Below the pieces are notes generated by a model. The model saw only the letters and a list, made by a program, of their open reading frames with translations. It made no database searches and was not told the origin of the DNA. This document shows positions 11,001-22,765 of a DNA stretch of 64,000 nt, piece after piece. How positions within the stretch are numbered: the stretch's first letter is position 1; the number at the start of each line of letters is the position of its first letter. This DNA is from Capitulum mitella. Its lineage: Eukaryota; Arthropoda; Thecostraca; Pollicipedomorpha; Pollicipedidae. A program made the position numbers and the translations under genes. The DNA is taken from positions 17,214,903 to 17,278,902 of the forward strand of contig CP099845.1 in NCBI GenBank assembly GCA_030062745.1, given 5' to 3'.

Positions 11001-13612
11001 GGCCCCCGCTTTTGTTCAGTTTTAACATTAGCCCTCGGAGAGTGCATGGAAAATATCCTCTCATAATCTGTGCGTCGTCTTCATTTTTCTCCGATGTCCA
11101 TGGTTGCAACCATAAAGTCACGTATGTTGGGAAGCCAATAACCTGGTCGTGGCCCCGGCATGCTGTAAATATCAGTAAACGGATGCGACTCCATCGCAGT
11201 GACGATTGGCCTCAATACCCACCGCCGAAACGCAAATACGTTTCAAACTCTGAAAAATCCACACACATGACTCATACATCAGATGTGGTCATGTATGCTG
11301 TCTTACGCAAACCTTTACATAGAGTCGCTTTAAACTTCGCTCGTAATTGTTCCGTCAGGCATGTGTCACTGTTGCGACCTTTCCAACAGCGAGAGGCCCG
11401 TGCCTTGTAGAAACTGCATTGCTGAGCACATGTATACAGACTTCGCACATTGTCAAATCCCCAAACCCCACCAGCGAGGAATATGTGTGATCCTGACCAT
11501 CCTCTAACTAGAAATGGCGACTTTGTCCCAACTTCGTATATGACACTGCGGATAACACAGACAGCAATACCCCATGTACGCTGGCAACGTTCTTCAGCTT
11601 GTATTGTGTCATCTATTTTTTTATTTGTTGCCACTTATAAGGTATTGATGAAAACTCATTGTGTCCTCTCAGTCCTATCAGTGTTTAAAACAAATCGCCA
11701 GTTTCCCACCGCTTGCACTACTTTATACCTCCTGCAAACATTCGCGTTTGTGCGCTCGTGGCGCTACGCAACAACTGAGAATAGGATCCGGCTAAACAGG
11801 ACACATGGGGAAACCATGGTAAATCATCTTGAAGCCCCGTCGTTGTATATGCAGATCTTAATGCATAACCTATACTAGAAATCGACTTCTAACACTACAG
11901 GCTACAACTCGGCTATTGCAACTCAAAGCCTAGGTTTGAAGTGTAGGTAACCAATTCCTCATGGCCAAACCAGAACTTCCAGCAATAGACAAAGACTTAA
12001 GTCTGACAAACCTAGGCGATGAACAGCTCCCTCGCGTGTACATGAACGCCCCGCATAAGAATCCTCGATGCTACTTCCAGAAACGATCCAGTGCCTGAAA
12101 CGGACTTTAGCTACACGGTGGGTCGAAATCCTGACATTTTTTGTTCTTGCTGGTCTTGATACGGGCCCACGAACCCCCTCGGGACCTATCCTTGGTTTCA
12201 TTACATTGCTTCGATTCTTTGACATTTGGATCCAACAGGATTTACCAATGGTCGGCCTCATTCAGTCTTATTTCACTTTCTTTATAACTGCTTCAGTATT
12301 TATCCCGCTGAATCATTTCATGCAGAGGTAATTACAGGAGTCCTGTATTAGCTCAGAAATGGACATGTGTCATTTACTTCACTGACGAGGATCATCCACA
12401 GAGAGGTGCCTGAGTGGAAACTTACTCATGCCCATCCTTTCATTGACGCGGCCTATTCAGTGGATATCGGTGCAGCCATAGATGCGGGAATAGGAGGGGA
12501 CATGGGGTCATAACCCTCCGTTCCTTCCAAAATTACAACGTTGACCTCACTGTATTACATCGAAAAACGGCCTCCAAATCTATCGGTGTCCCCCCCTTCG
12601 TTCCATTTTTGCGGTATTACTACACCAGTGAGTGCCCACGGCAAAACCCAGTGCTTGGTCCCATCCTCTGAGGACTGATGTGGCAAAACACAGTTCCTGC
12701 CCCGGGGGGAGTATGCACGATTTCTCACTGGGGGATCACAACTCCAAATTTTGTGCTGAAAACTCAGTTTAACTCCCCGCAGGCGCGCGAAATTTCTTGA
12801 ATGACGTACAACAACATGGTATATTCTCGATTTACCTATTTATACCTGATTTCTTTGAATTTTTAATTTCCGCAGTTATTCACACGTGTATTAATACATG
12901 TGGGAAATCTGATGGGGGCGCGTGCCCCCTGTGTCCCTCCTGAATACGCCACTGCCTTCTCCACCATTGAACGTCCCTACAGCGACAGTGGCAAAACATG
13001 CACCTGACGTTTTGACCATCGCAAACGTCGTAGTCGTGACGCCAAAAAACGATGCTTGTTTGTAAGAGATCCTGTAAATGTACGTCACTGCTCTTGGATC
13101 CTTTCAAAATGGGCTCAACAAGCCATCATCGTTTAAGTTTTGCCACACTTCCAGAATACCACTGTTTAAACTAAAAACACGGACGAAATCTTCCATAATA
13201 GGTGTCGCAATAGCAGTGCACACGAATTACTTCAGCGAAAGTACAACACCGGATTATCTTGTCGAAGCAAGATGGTGACTTTGTAGGGGCTTACCAACTC
13301 GCACCGACTCGTTCTGTCGACTAGCCCCGCGCCAGTGCGCGCGATGGCGTGGCGTTGTGGTGCCGGAGTCTCACCTTTGTTCAGCAATCCACTCCCTCAG
13401 TTAATGACCATCGGCACCAGCCAGATGACAGCCGTCTCGGCCCTTTTCAAAGCAGGGTCCAGAAGTCGCCTCTTGTGTACGTCATTCGAGTCTGTTTTTT
13501 CCAGGCCCCCAAGGAGGAAGAAATCGACATTGATCTAAACGATCCTGAAGTCATGAAGGCTGCCAGTAAGATTCAGGCCTCCTTCCGGGCGCAATTCGGC
13601 AAGAAAAAGTAA
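7960..13612 (+). CDS. igl: igloo-like (GAP-43/neuromodulin-related) IQ-motif protein, C-terminal exons
   Basis: Three exons (7960-8094, 10650-10771, 13505-13612) with matching phases (1-1, 1-0, 0) encode about 120 residues. IQ1 is AATKIQATFRGHQVRK, IQ2 is AATKIQATFRGHRIRK and IQ3 is AASKIQASFRAQFGKK, each preceded by an acidic DIDLNDP-type linker; the protein ends in KKK then TAA. IQ1 and IQ2 match IQxxxRGxxxR. IQ3 lacks the Gly and the second Arg. Drosophila Igloo is a neural, calmodulin-binding, GAP-43-related protein with three such repeats; binding of apo-calmodulin near membranes is the family role. The N-terminal exon(s) were not found: candidates are an ATG frame at 7262-7305 ending in GTGAGT, or DNA near the promoter at 3.68 kb. 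Neurogranin/PCP4-like family members are the alternative label. Confidence 0.8.
8095..9540 (+). other. igloo-like intron, part 1
   Basis: Contains a GC/CpG-rich patch (8390-8700) with overlapping open frames on both strands and no splice-compatible coding reading. The remainder is AT-rich with no recognised element. A remnant with a CCTACGCC-type transposon end lies near 9340. Confidence 0.5.
9565..10112 (+). repeat. polypurine minisatellite, 34-bp period
   Basis: About seven copies of a 34-bp unit (GGGAAGGCAGAGGGCAAGGG plus AATACAGAAGCCAT) at 9612-9840 decay into shorter GCAGAGGGCAAGG-like units up to 10112. The plus strand is almost all purine for roughly 550 bases. Because 34 is not a multiple of three, the unit cycles through frames and leaves all of them open; those frames are artefacts. 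Confidence 0.9.
10411..10658 (+). repeat. 31-bp tandem array ending on an exon acceptor
   Basis: Eight units begin at 10411, 10442, 10473, 10504, 10535, 10566, 10597 and 10628, all exactly 31 bases apart after the first. The theme is TTGTTGTGGTCCTGGTCYGC followed by AGAGKTGAGCG. The last unit crosses the intron/exon boundary at 10649/10650. More diverged copies extend left to about 10260. Confidence 0.9.
10650..10771 (+). CDS. igl: igloo-like gene, exon with IQ motif 2
   Basis: Acceptor GATCCGCAG before 10650; donor GAT|GTGAGA after 10771. 122 bases, phase 1 in, phase 0 out. Encodes ELSAAATKIQATFRGHRIRK followed by a charged helical tail (VVQKREQELNEQMEKL). The acceptor is the last unit of a 31-bp tandem array. 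Confidence 0.85.
10772..13504 (+). other. igloo-like intron, part 2
   Basis: Mostly unique DNA. At 10964-11878 one plus frame stays open for about 305 codons apart from two nearby stops (11408-11422), without recognisable protein. A diverged transposon end (CAGTGGCGTATTCAGG on the minus strand) lies near 12952. Confidence 0.4.
13505..13612 (+). CDS. igl: igloo-like gene, last exon with degenerate IQ motif 3
   Basis: Acceptor with a strong pyrimidine tract (GTTTTTTCCAG) before 13505; stop TAA at 13610-13612. Encodes APKEEEIDIDLNDPEVMK, then KIQASFRAQFGKKK. No canonical AATAAA is evident close downstream; ATAAAA occurs at about 13634. Confidence 0.85.
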   Translation, partial: APKEEEIDIDLNDPEVMKAASKIQASFRAQFGKKK

Positions 13613-14619
13613 TCGGGATATCCTCGGTCACATAAAACATTTATTGATACTTGCCTTTGGTAACGTTTCAACAAATCTGACCTCGATTCTTCATGTTCCC
13701 TGTAGACTCTGAGATAGGCTTCTACAGCGTAGTCATGGATGAGGAATTCGATACCATGCCGGTTTTTATCACTTCACAATTTCTTGCGGAATGCCGGTAT
13801 TGTATATGCGACCAGTGGCCTTTTTATGAAACAAATCTGTAGATTAAGAAATAGGCATGAAATAAGCAACTGCTCATAGTGTATAACAAGGCCAGTGTGA
13901 TTTACGCGTTTGATCCTCAAATGCTGGCTCGAAGTACAGCTATTCCTGTTTGTATTTACACGCTGCACGTTTGAGGACTATTTTCGTGAACGTGCTTATA
14001 GCCGAATAAGTTGTTTTTGATTTGCTTCTGTTTGCCCATGCTGCAATGCTGTGTTGTTCACCGTGTTTACAAAACGCGACCCCAAACCGATGTCGTTTCA
14101 TTTTGGCTACATGTCCTGCCGTCACGTATGAATTACGATTGCAAAGTTACACATAAGCAACTTTGTATTCCCAACGGACAGATTTCATAGTTCAAAACAT
14201 GCCCGAAATTTGGAGCGCAAACAGGCGTTATGGTTATATGTGTAGAAATGCTTTAATTGTAAGCGAGCACCAGCGCGCTGGTGTTGCTTGTTGGGCGACC
14301 GCCGTTTCTGGTACACTGTGGACAGCGTGGAAGCACCAGTTATCCAGAGCTGCAGCTGGGCCCCGAACTAACGCCTGCTAAGCCGTGCTGCCCGCCGGCT
14401 GGACGCGCCAGCCGTGGAGTGAGGCCGGTCATGATTCTGGCCGCTTTGTCCCTCTGTCTCTGTTTCTGCCTCTCGCTGCCAGCCGCGTTGCGCCGTCGCC
14501 GCCTATGTCCGTGCGTGCCGTTCCCCGCTCGGTGCCGTTCCTGTAGCTGGCTTGTGGCGAATGTCGCACTGTCGTGAGAAATACACGGTCGATCCTTCAC
14601 CGACTGCCGCTGACCCGGA

Positions 14620-14880
14620 TCTCAGAGCCAGCTCGTCCAATCTGGGATCACGGAGCTCACTCGTCCACTTCGGACCTGAGGAATCACAGCGCTGGCTCGT
14701 CCACTCCGGGCCTGAGGGATCACGGCGCTGGCGCGTCCACTCTGGGCCTGAGGCACCACGGAACCGACTCGTCCACTCCGGACCTGAGGGATCACAGAAC
14801 TGACTCGTCCACTCCGGGCCTGAGGGATCACAGAACTGACTCGTCCACTCCAGGCCTGAGGGATCAGAGAGCCGGGTCGC
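14620..14880 (+). repeat. 36-bp minisatellite
   Basis: About seven units of CTCGTCCACTCCGGGCCTGA plus GGGATCACAGAACTGA, diverged at the left end. The period is a multiple of three, so long repetitive frames are open on both strands; I treat these as non-coding. Confidence 0.85.
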
Positions 14881-15015
14881 CCTGTTGTCGTTTGTCATCG
14901 CCCGTCGGACAGACGTTCAAGGACGGAGGTGAGGTGAGACGCACGCGGCGACCAGCGGGCGGCGCTGACGCGCCAGAGCCCATACAAGATCGGCGGCCGG
15001 AGTGAGTGTGAGCAG

Positions 15016-15178
15016 GCAGGACGCGGCCCGTCACCGCAGCAGGGCGGCGTAACAGACAGGACGCGGCCCGTCACCGCAGCAGGGCGGCGTAACAGGCAGG
15101 ACGCGGCCCGTCACCGCACCAGGGCGGCGTAACAGACAGGACGCGGCCCGTCACCGCACCAGGGCGGCGTAGCAGGCC
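15016..15178 (+). repeat. 40-bp GC-rich tandem repeat, four units
   Basis: Four near-identical 40-bp units starting AGGACGCGGCCCGTCACCGC, differing mainly at CAGCAGGG versus CACCAGGG. It sits inside a GC-rich stretch (14280-15330) that also contains a splice-flanked open frame at 14912-14999 (donor GTGAGT), which I do not call. Confidence 0.9.
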
Positions 15179-15329
15179 GGCTCACGGCCGGCCGCCAGCG
15201 GCGACAGATTTGGTTTGACGGTAAATTACACGGGTCGGATGGCGTGATCGCCTGCTGTCCGGCCGGCGGCTGTGGGCGGCTGTCCGTCGGAGAGACGGGC
15301 TGCCGACACGTCCCCCCTGACGGCCAGCA

Positions 15330-15790
15330 TGGACACTCCACAGGACTGAGCATTTGTAGGAACCTTCTGCGGATAGCCTTTACAGGCACCCCCTGCAGAC
15401 ATTTTCTATAGGCAATTCCTGTTGACAGGCACGTAGCCAGGATTTTCCTGGGGGGGGGGAAATATCAAATTTTGTCTCATGCCACTGGCATATGACGAAA
15501 TTCATGGGAAAAAACCGCAATGTCATGCAATTTACCTCATATCTGACGCACAGGAAAACATGTCATGTTTGCTTTTGCAACATACATATGATAACTGTTC
15601 CGTATTCGTGCGAAATCGCCATGTCTAGTGAGGACCGCTTGATTCAGGGGGCCATGGCCCTCATGCCCCTCCCCTCGTGGCTACGTCCCTGCCTGCTGGC
15701 AGCTCCTGCAGATACCTCTTCCGGGCAGCTCTTGTGGGCAGCTGCCGCAGACCGCTGCTTCAGAGAAGTCCTGTGGCGGCTCCGGAGGCC
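15330..15790 (+). repeat. diverged CTGCAG-rich minisatellite split by a MITE
   Basis: Short units on the theme CCTGCAGAnn..AGGCA lie on both sides of the MITE at 15426-15691 (15340-15425 and 15692-15790). The MITE therefore inserted into an existing array. Confidence 0.5.
15426..15691 (+). mobile_element. hAT-type MITE, copy 2
   Basis: A 266-bp copy starting CAGGCACGTAGCCAGG and ending GGCTACGTCCCTG. The flanking octamers CCTGTTGA and CCTGCTGG agree at six of eight positions, fitting a decayed target duplication. The subterminal palindrome (TTTTGTCTCATGCC..GGCATATGACGAAA) and the inner block match the other copies. Confidence 0.85.
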
Positions 15791-16584
15791 AGCTCATGAA
15801 TGCAATAATTTTTGATTATTTCTTTCGTATCCTGTTTTCTTTCACATCAACCGCCTCCCAGTATCGACAGAAGAAATATTTGCCTCTCCCTATATTTTCC
15901 TGTTATGCCTCCAAATTATAGCATGGTACTGTCGGATTTACGCACTCATAAATGTAGAGGAAAATAGAGTACAAGGTGCTTTGTGACCTGGTCCTTTCCA
16001 TCGCCTACCATTGCCAGCCAGTTGTTCAAGAAACCCATCATGGCGTTGTCCCTCCTTAATTTACAAACTCGCGATATCGATTCGTGATGTAGGAAAATAT
16101 CGTCCTGCGAAAAAATGATTCGCATTCCACATCAGATATACTTTGCAGTGGTGTGTCAGTCTGGAAAAATGTCTCCTGACTTTGACAATATTTCTTAAAG
16201 ATTTTCTTAAAGGCATAAGTTTCAGTGCCTGCCATTTTGCCCTCAACCGTAGCACCACTCATTCAGTACGGCAGAGACGAAGTTCGTCCGTGGAACTGAA
16301 TGGCCACGTCAAACATCTTTTCAGGCCAATTTCCCTTGCCGAGACCGACTCAGTCCAGTTCGAACTTTAGGAACGTTATCTGGTATTTAATATACCATCG
16401 TAATTACAATGGCATAATGGCAATGGCAATAGCAATGACACTAATGTTATGATGATACACGCACATGTATCATCATAACTCACGTTTCTTGTCGAAGGTT
16501 AATCCTGTCGAAAACCGCGATAATATTGCGCAATCACAAACTCCTCAGGCGGACGCAATGGATCGTCGCAGAGCCGTGGCCAGG

Positions 16585-17000
16585 TCCCACGTCCAACACA
16601 GAAAAGTGGTAAGTTCCTGCGTCCAACACAGAACGATGGTAAGGTTCTGTGTCCAACACAGAACTATGGTCAGGTCCTGTGTCTAACACAGAACGATGGT
16701 CAGGTCCTGTGTCCAACACAAAACGATGGTCAGGTCCTGTATCCAACACAGAAAAGTGGTAAGGTCCTGTGTCCAACACAGAACGATGGTCAGGTCCTGT
16801 GTTCAACACAGAACGAAGGTCAGGTCCCGCGTTCAACACACAGCGATGGTCAGGTCCTGTGTCTAACACAGAACAATGTTCAGGTCCTGCGTACAACACA
16901 GAACCGTGGCCAGGTCCTGCGACCAACGCAGAACGGTGGTCAGGTACTGTGTCCAACACAGACGGTGGTCAGGTACTGTGTTCAACACAGAGCGACCTTT
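16585..17000 (+). repeat. 30-bp minisatellite, about 14 units
   Basis: Unit GTCCAACACAGAACGATGGT plus CAGGTCCTGT, regular 30-bp spacing. Since 30 is a multiple of three, the minus strand reads a 141-residue decapeptide repeat (GPDHRSVLDT); I regard this as a by-product. Confidence 0.92.
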
Positions 17001-17009
17001 GGGAACTGG

Positions 17010-17165
17010 TAAATCGTCTATAGGAACTGGTGCGCCATCTGTTGGACTGGTACACCATCTGTGGGAACCGGTTCATCGTCTGTGGGAACTAGTCAGTCGT
17101 CTACAGAAACTGGTCCGCCGTCTGTGGAAACTGGTCCACCGTCTGACGGAACTGGTCCACGGTCC
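17010..17165 (+). repeat. 21-bp tandem repeat
   Basis: Units of about 21 bp on the theme GGAACTGGTCCACCGTCTGTG directly follow the 30-bp array, suggesting replication slippage in one unstable tract. CTGCTATG-type units (17200-17400) continue in weaker form. Confidence 0.75.
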
Positions 17166-17958
17166 GTTCTGAGAGAACGGAAAACTACCTCGGGCTACGA
17201 CAGAGTGGCTCAGACTGCTGCTGGCAGTCTGCGAAGCATGGAGCAGACTGCTGCTGCCGCTGAGAGGATGGCGCAGTGCTGCTACTGCTCAAAGGATAGG
17301 GTAGCCTGCTATGGGCACTGAAATGGTGGGGCAGACCGTTATGACTGCTTTGACACACTATGGCTGTGGGACAGTGGGGCAGACTGCTATAAGCGCGGAG
17401 AAGGGCCGTTTCAAAGGGTTTGTGAGGCACTTCAGTGATAAGTCACGAACTTTAGTCGTTTGGTTGAACGGCCCATAATTCCAAAGGACATTAAAATGCT
17501 CTATGAGTAAAAGTGTTCCAGCTGTTCCAGCTGTTGGCCTAGTGTTAACTTTTGTCAGGTACCTCAGAAACTCACGACTATTTCCACAAATATCTGCATC
17601 GCTGGGAAAAGTTCCATGAACTTGAAGAAATCTAGAGAAGAGCTACATAAACTCCCTGCATACTATTTGCCAGCTTCCATGCAAAGATATTCACACGCAG
17701 ACATTCACTTTCGTGTTGGCGGTATGCATTCATTACACTAAGTCATCTGAACGGAAGGACGATGTTCCATGCCGCAGAGAAGTTCCGCTGATCGACGCTG
17801 GGCGGCGCCAACTCCGACCGCCAGCGTGCAGCGGATCGGTCCCGCTGCCGGCCACTATCCCGTCCTAATTAGTTTCCCCGCGATCCGCCGGGCCCCATTC
17901 ATTACCGCTGAAATGTATCAGGCTCGAGCCGGTGTGAGATTCCGGCAGCCCAAGCGCG

Positions 17959-18139
17959 TCAGTCACGCTTCTTAGCAGAGTCATCTGGCGGCCAGAGCAA
18001 GAACTTGAGAGAGCCGATGCCGAACAGCAGGGTTTGAAGGAGCCAGACGGCCGTGGTGGCGCCATCGATGCCGAGCCGCCGGCAGCGAAGCAGGGCTACC
18101 AGACACTCGAGTGAGTGGATCACGGGGATGGCGATCAGC
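17959..18139 (-). CDS. TMEM254: TMEM254 coding exon 3 (stop codon)
   Basis: Acceptor TTTCTTGCAG, stop TGA at 17961-17959. Encodes the second half of the protein, from LIAIPVIHSLECL to DDSAKKRD. Confidence 0.92.
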
Positions 18140-19619
18140 CTGCAAGAAACACGTGCCGTCAGATGCGGGCGTGGCCAAGTAACAGCTGAATCAGCAACGG
18201 AATCAATCTCAGAGGTTCAGGCAGACTCGTGATTCCGGGAGGCGTTTCTTTCGACGCTCCTTTGCTTTCACCGAAAGGGGCGCAGTAGCCTGATTAGAAC
18301 GTTTGCATGTTCTCGTCTACCTGTTCCAACGCTCAGGGAACAAGACTTCAACAATACCCGTGGAAAAAAGTTTAATCCATTTGAAATAAAGTGTGTGAGA
18401 CATGTTAAGATGAAAACAAGTAAGCACGGACATAGTCACAAACATATTTTTTTACGTTGCTTAATTCGCCCAATTGTAAGGCTTCAATAGGTCGTGTAAA
18501 ATATTAATAACGAAGAAAACCCTTTTCACTGCGTCTTTAAACGCAATACGTGGTATGAACAATGTCACAAAGCAGAAAACTACTCGAGATTAACAACGAA
18601 AGTTGTCCACAGTGGGCACAACCACACAATTTTACATCGCGCATTACCCCTGTCTGGCATTGTTGCTGTAGTCTTTGTGGGCCTTTTGAACGAAGCGCGC
18701 CACAGCCCCCATATACTTCTCTGGCACCCAGTTGGGTTCCAGCCATATGGCCTGAAACAACGGACCAGTTCGCGCAACAAGCTGGCTTACACCAATAAAA
18801 TCTGACAGCACGCAACGTAGCATTGCATTATTTCATCAAAGTAGTACCAAATGAGCCATCGCAAACATGCAGTGTTTACATATTTCAGGCAAGGCAACAG
18901 GACGTAGTAGGCTGGTGTTATTCGACCCGACATCCGACAGCATAGAGACGAGATACGAAATACGGAGACACTCGTATAAAACGAGAAAATGAAGTTTCCA
19001 ACCCACATGGAAAGTCAAGACCAGCATTTTCAACCTGAAATTCCAGTCTTTGACTATATACTACTACTACTACTACTACTAAAGTATTACTTTTAGTAAG
19101 ACGATACGATAAGCTTGTTATGACCATGCAGATACAGCCCTGTGTGTGGTTACTGCAAACTAGCTTTCATCAGCAGCGGCGAGTTACCATTTTGTGAAAC
19201 CCGCCGCTGCGCTGCCGTACAGCCTAACGGTGTCATTCGTGTCCCCCCCCAATAATTTTCGGATACCGGAACCGGTGCTCAAACATGCTGGGCTAGACAT
19301 GATCCCCTCGCATATATTGCTTCAGCTCGACACTTCGACAAATGCGAAGATTCCGTGACAGTAAAGGATGCTAATTGCTACGTGTGTTCCATTATGTGTT
19401 TGTTTCTCATATAACTGCGAGAACTGCCCTCATAAACGGAGCTCAGGACCCACTGCCCCTCCGGTCAGAGCAGCAACAGTTTTACATTTGCAAGATGTGA
19501 GAGATCATCTGTATAAGAGAAAGCTACATTGCCCTTACCGCTAGTCCGTAGTAGAGGAGCAGAGTGACAATGACACTGGAGGTCTGCACCCGTCTGAAAT
19601 ACGTGCTGGATACGGCCAT
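17959..19619 (-). CDS. TMEM254: TMEM254 family membrane protein, complete
   Basis: Three coding exons (19539-19619, 18648-18751, 17959-18139) join in phase 0 and 2 to give 121 residues, close to the 123 of human TMEM254. The protein starts MAVSSTYFRRVQTSS in a strong Kozak context (GCCACCATGG). A first membrane segment (VIVTLLLYYGLA, continuing into AIW) runs into EPNWVPEKYMG; then come FVQKAHKDYSNNARQG, a helix with IHSLECLVALLRCRRLGI, a second membrane helix (VWLLQTLLFGIGSLKFLL) and a polar end (DDSAKKRD). The patterns H(S/V)xExLxALxxCrxxGI and W(L/F)LQTxxFGIxSL match TMEM254 (DUF4499) as I remember it. The cellular role is not established. All introns are GT-AG. Confidence 0.9.
18648..18751 (-). 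CDS. TMEM254: TMEM254 coding exon 2
   Basis: Acceptor TTGTTTCAG, donor CAGGG|GTAATG. Encodes AIWLEPNWVPEKYMGAVARF and FVQKAHKDYSNNARQ; phase 0 in, phase 2 out. Confidence 0.9.
19539..19619 (-). CDS. TMEM254: TMEM254 coding exon 1 (start codon)
   Basis: ATG at 19619-19617; donor GCG|GTAAGG. An acceptor (CCGCTTTAG) at 19664 implies that the exon begins at 19663 with 44 bases of 5' UTR. Confidence 0.9.
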
Positions 19620-20166
19620 GGTGGCCAGCAGGTGGTGCGGAAGTCTGCACTTTCAACGTCCGTCTAAAGCGGGATGGTACCTGACGAGAAATACGGAACC
19701 TATAGGGTAGTAACAATCAAGGGAGACCGTCTTCCAGAATTTACCGGGATGCAAACGAGATTTTGAAACCCGTTCCCGCTATGCAGCATCGTAGCAGTCC
19801 AACCTTTCCGTGAATTTGGCGATGTGCTTGCACTCCCAATAACATTAAAAATCCACCCATGGTGGAAGCGAAGGGGTCTCAAGAAAAAAGACAGCGATAA
19901 ATTTGTGCTAAAACACACTCCGGTTTTTATTTCACACAGTCTATAACCATAATGAGAGAATAAGGAATGTTTGACAAGTTGTCTGAATTTAAAAAGAATC
20001 AAACTAAACTTTCCACCGAAAGCAAGTAACAACTGATGATGTATCAATGCAAAAATTATACAAAAATCCCGAGGATATCTTATTATGACTGACAGAATCA
20101 ACCAAGTTGGCATTAGTTTACCGCAATTCATAGGCATTCAAAATGAATGTCGCATTTTTCACTTAC

Positions 20167-20194
20167 CGTCTGGTGGGACCGTTTGAGAGACTGA
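20167..20194 (-). promoter_or_regulatory. TMEM254: probable TMEM254 initiator and 5' UTR exon
   Basis: On the minus strand TCAGTC (20194-20189, A at 20192) matches the arthropod initiator. It is followed by about 26 bases ending CCAGACG|GTAAGT, a strong donor. This donor pairs with the acceptor at 19664 ahead of the ATG exon, giving a spliced 5' UTR. There is no TATA box at the expected distance. The intervening intron (19664-20166) holds a 145-codon minus frame that I take as chance. Confidence 0.45.
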
Positions 20195-20442
20195 ACGCGA
20201 TATGACTAGACGCGATCCCTGTTAGCTTGGATTAGATATCAATTGAGAGCCAGATAACCGAACGACAATTGAGAGCCAGATAACCGAGCGACATCTTACG
20301 ATCCATTACAAAACTAGTAAAGGTGTCGCTTTAATCGGATCCGTGCATGCTATCTGTGGTAACCTCAGTCCCAGACAATCGATGCCATCGCAAAACAATG
20401 CGAAAAACAGATCTGGTACAACTTTATCGAAGCCAGGTGCAG

Positions 20443-20445
<3 letters not shown>

Positions 20446-20527
<82 letters not shown>
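20446..20527. repeat. (AC)n-(AT)n compound microsatellite
   Basis: An uninterrupted AC run to 20474, then AT to 20527. Confidence 0.97.
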
Positions 20528-20531
<4 letters not shown>

Positions 20532-20909
20532 CAGGCGTAGATCCAGGGGAGCAACAGCGCTTTCACTTGGAAGGGTACAACAAACCTAATCACGTGCGGA
20601 AATCGACTAGAGGGACTAGAGGGACTGTTCCTTGAGCATGTGGGAATTTTGAACTGAGGCAGACAAATTGTAACTTGCGGTGTTGGAACTGAATCACTAC
20701 GTTATCTAAGTTTCGAAGCATTTTCTCGCCAATTTCCCTGCGTCCTAATCATGCATGTGCTGACGACACAAGCGTGATGGCGTGTGCGTGACGGCACAAG
20801 CGAGAACAGGCCAATGAGCTTTGGAAGACCCGCATCGGCTCATGACCAGCGGGAAACGTAGGACTATTGTCCTTCATTAATCGGAGACTTTCATGACTCT
20901 AACAAACTA

Positions 20910-21062
20910 ATGCTCGATTCCAGCGGAATCAGAGCCGAATCCGGATTCGCTTCCAATTGGCCCGGAATTGGATTCAGAATCGATTCACTTGGGAGATGTG
21001 TTGAGTCAGACTCGGAATTGATTCGGTTACTGCGTGGAAACACTGGAATCGGAAGCGAATCA
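20910..21062. repeat. GATTC/GAATC-rich dispersed repeat, copy A
   Basis: Dense GGAATTGGATTCAGAATCGA-like sequence, degenerate and self-complementary in places. Related tracts lie at 23668-23835, 26690-26990, 35048-35395, 59985-60045 and 63140-63300. Confidence 0.7.
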
Positions 21063-21257
21063 AAAGGCAAAATGTCTGATTTCGCTGTTATCAGTTTAAC
21101 TTACCACTGCTTTGATATCTAAAAAATGTAATATATGTAACGATTAACAGCTAGGCATGTATATGCAATAAAGGCTTCGCTTTCAGAGCAGTTTTGGACG
21201 GCTTTATGTCAATGGTCTGCTTATTTACGGTGGCATGAGCTGGACGTTGCCTGTCAG

Positions 21258-21358
21258 GTAGGTTGGTAGGGAATGAGTTAGTTGTTAGTTGAATAGTTGG
21301 GTTGGGTTGTTAGTTGAATAGTTGGATTGTTAGTTGAATAGTTGAATAGTTGGGAATG
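21258..21358 (+). repeat. GTTGAATAGTTG/GTTAGTTG tandem repeats
   Basis: Irregular direct repeats of TTGTTAGTTGAATAGTTGG. Confidence 0.85.
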
Positions 21359-22765
21359 AGGCTGTGCTCCAAAATGTAGAACAGTTAACATGATATCAAA
21401 GGATTTTTGACTCAAGGCAACACAAAACAGTAACAAAAGGATACACAGATATCACTGTTTCCTGGGGAACAGTAAGTAGGTACTAGGTAGTGTTACCATA
21501 CCTCCACTTACTTTTACCACCTCATAGCCAGTCCGTAACCGTTCCTATCTAAATAACGTATTCAGGTGTCGCCTGTGAAGTCACCGTCCTCGACCAATGG
21601 GAGGCCGGCATGGGCCGGCCGTCAGCTGGCTAGCCGGTTATGCCGGCGGTTTCCTTATGACGAACTTTGGCGGGGGCTGGGGTCGAGCATTATCTGCTTG
21701 TATTTCGTATTTGATTATATCATTAGATGCAGTTTTATATTTTTGTGGATCCTAGTAGGCTGGCTTTGGCGTAGGGCTAAAAACTGACAAAGCTTTGAGG
21801 ACTGGGACAGTCGCAGGCATGTTGCACGAGTGGGGGGCTTTGCCAGGCGATCGAGCCTTGGCAGGGTCCTATATTGGATATATACCAATCACCATATGGT
21901 GGAACGGTGATTGGCATATACAAGATTGGTGGTATACCGTAAGTAGCTATCAGTTTTAGACTAGGCTATTGTTTCATATGTTTGGCTTCTCTTGCATTGA
22001 TAATGCTTAATGTCGAAATAACGTAAAAGTGCTCGACATGATGCTGTGTGCTGCTGCTGTGACATGCTGGCAGTGTTAACACTGCCCGCATGTTGGGTGA
22101 ACGGCTGCATGTCGTCTATGACGTCACGCCATACGCTACTTTGGTCGGACGGTTTTACCTGGACTTCTAGGGCTTTGGCCCATAGGTATTTCCCTGGTGA
22201 CGAAAGTACTTCCTCTTACAGCCCGAAGTCAAGTATTTGACTGATTGCAAATGTTGTTATTGACTTCAGGCATGTCGCAGGAGCGCCAGAGCTGCGCATT
22301 ATAAAAAGTGCGGAAACGCCTTGCTAATATACATGTACCACGTCATGCTCATTTTCTCAGCTCAATTTTTTACAATGTGAATATTATTCAAACGATGAAA
22401 ATTTTATTTTGTTTATGACAACAGTTTCTATTCAAACAATTATCTGTGTACGGTTTAGTTTTATCGTATGACTTTGCGCATGTGCTGTACTGTAATGACT
22501 AGAATCAAACAGTAATCCATGTGGTGGAAAGATTCGCAGATAAACTGAACTGAACATTTTCTGTTGCTGAGTGCTAAATACCATAACCAGTACTATTTAA
22601 GCAAACAACCTCGCGCTGACTCGAACCGCATTGTGCCACTGCGCGGGGTGTCTTTGATGAGCATGTCCTTTCCTCTTCTTCGATCCTAATCCTTCTCCTC
22701 TTTCCTTGCATCAATCTGTCCCGGAAAGCTCTTTGGCGTGCGAAGCTTAAATTCCACCTGAAAAG

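Noticed and set aside
12068-12331. Hydrophobic 87-codon frame
   Set aside because: The opposite strand is open over the same span; no splice support within the igloo-like intron.
16534-16959. 141-residue minus-strand repeat protein (GPDHRSVLDT units)
   Set aside because: It is the translation of the 30-bp minisatellite, whose period is a multiple of three; the opposite strand is open too.
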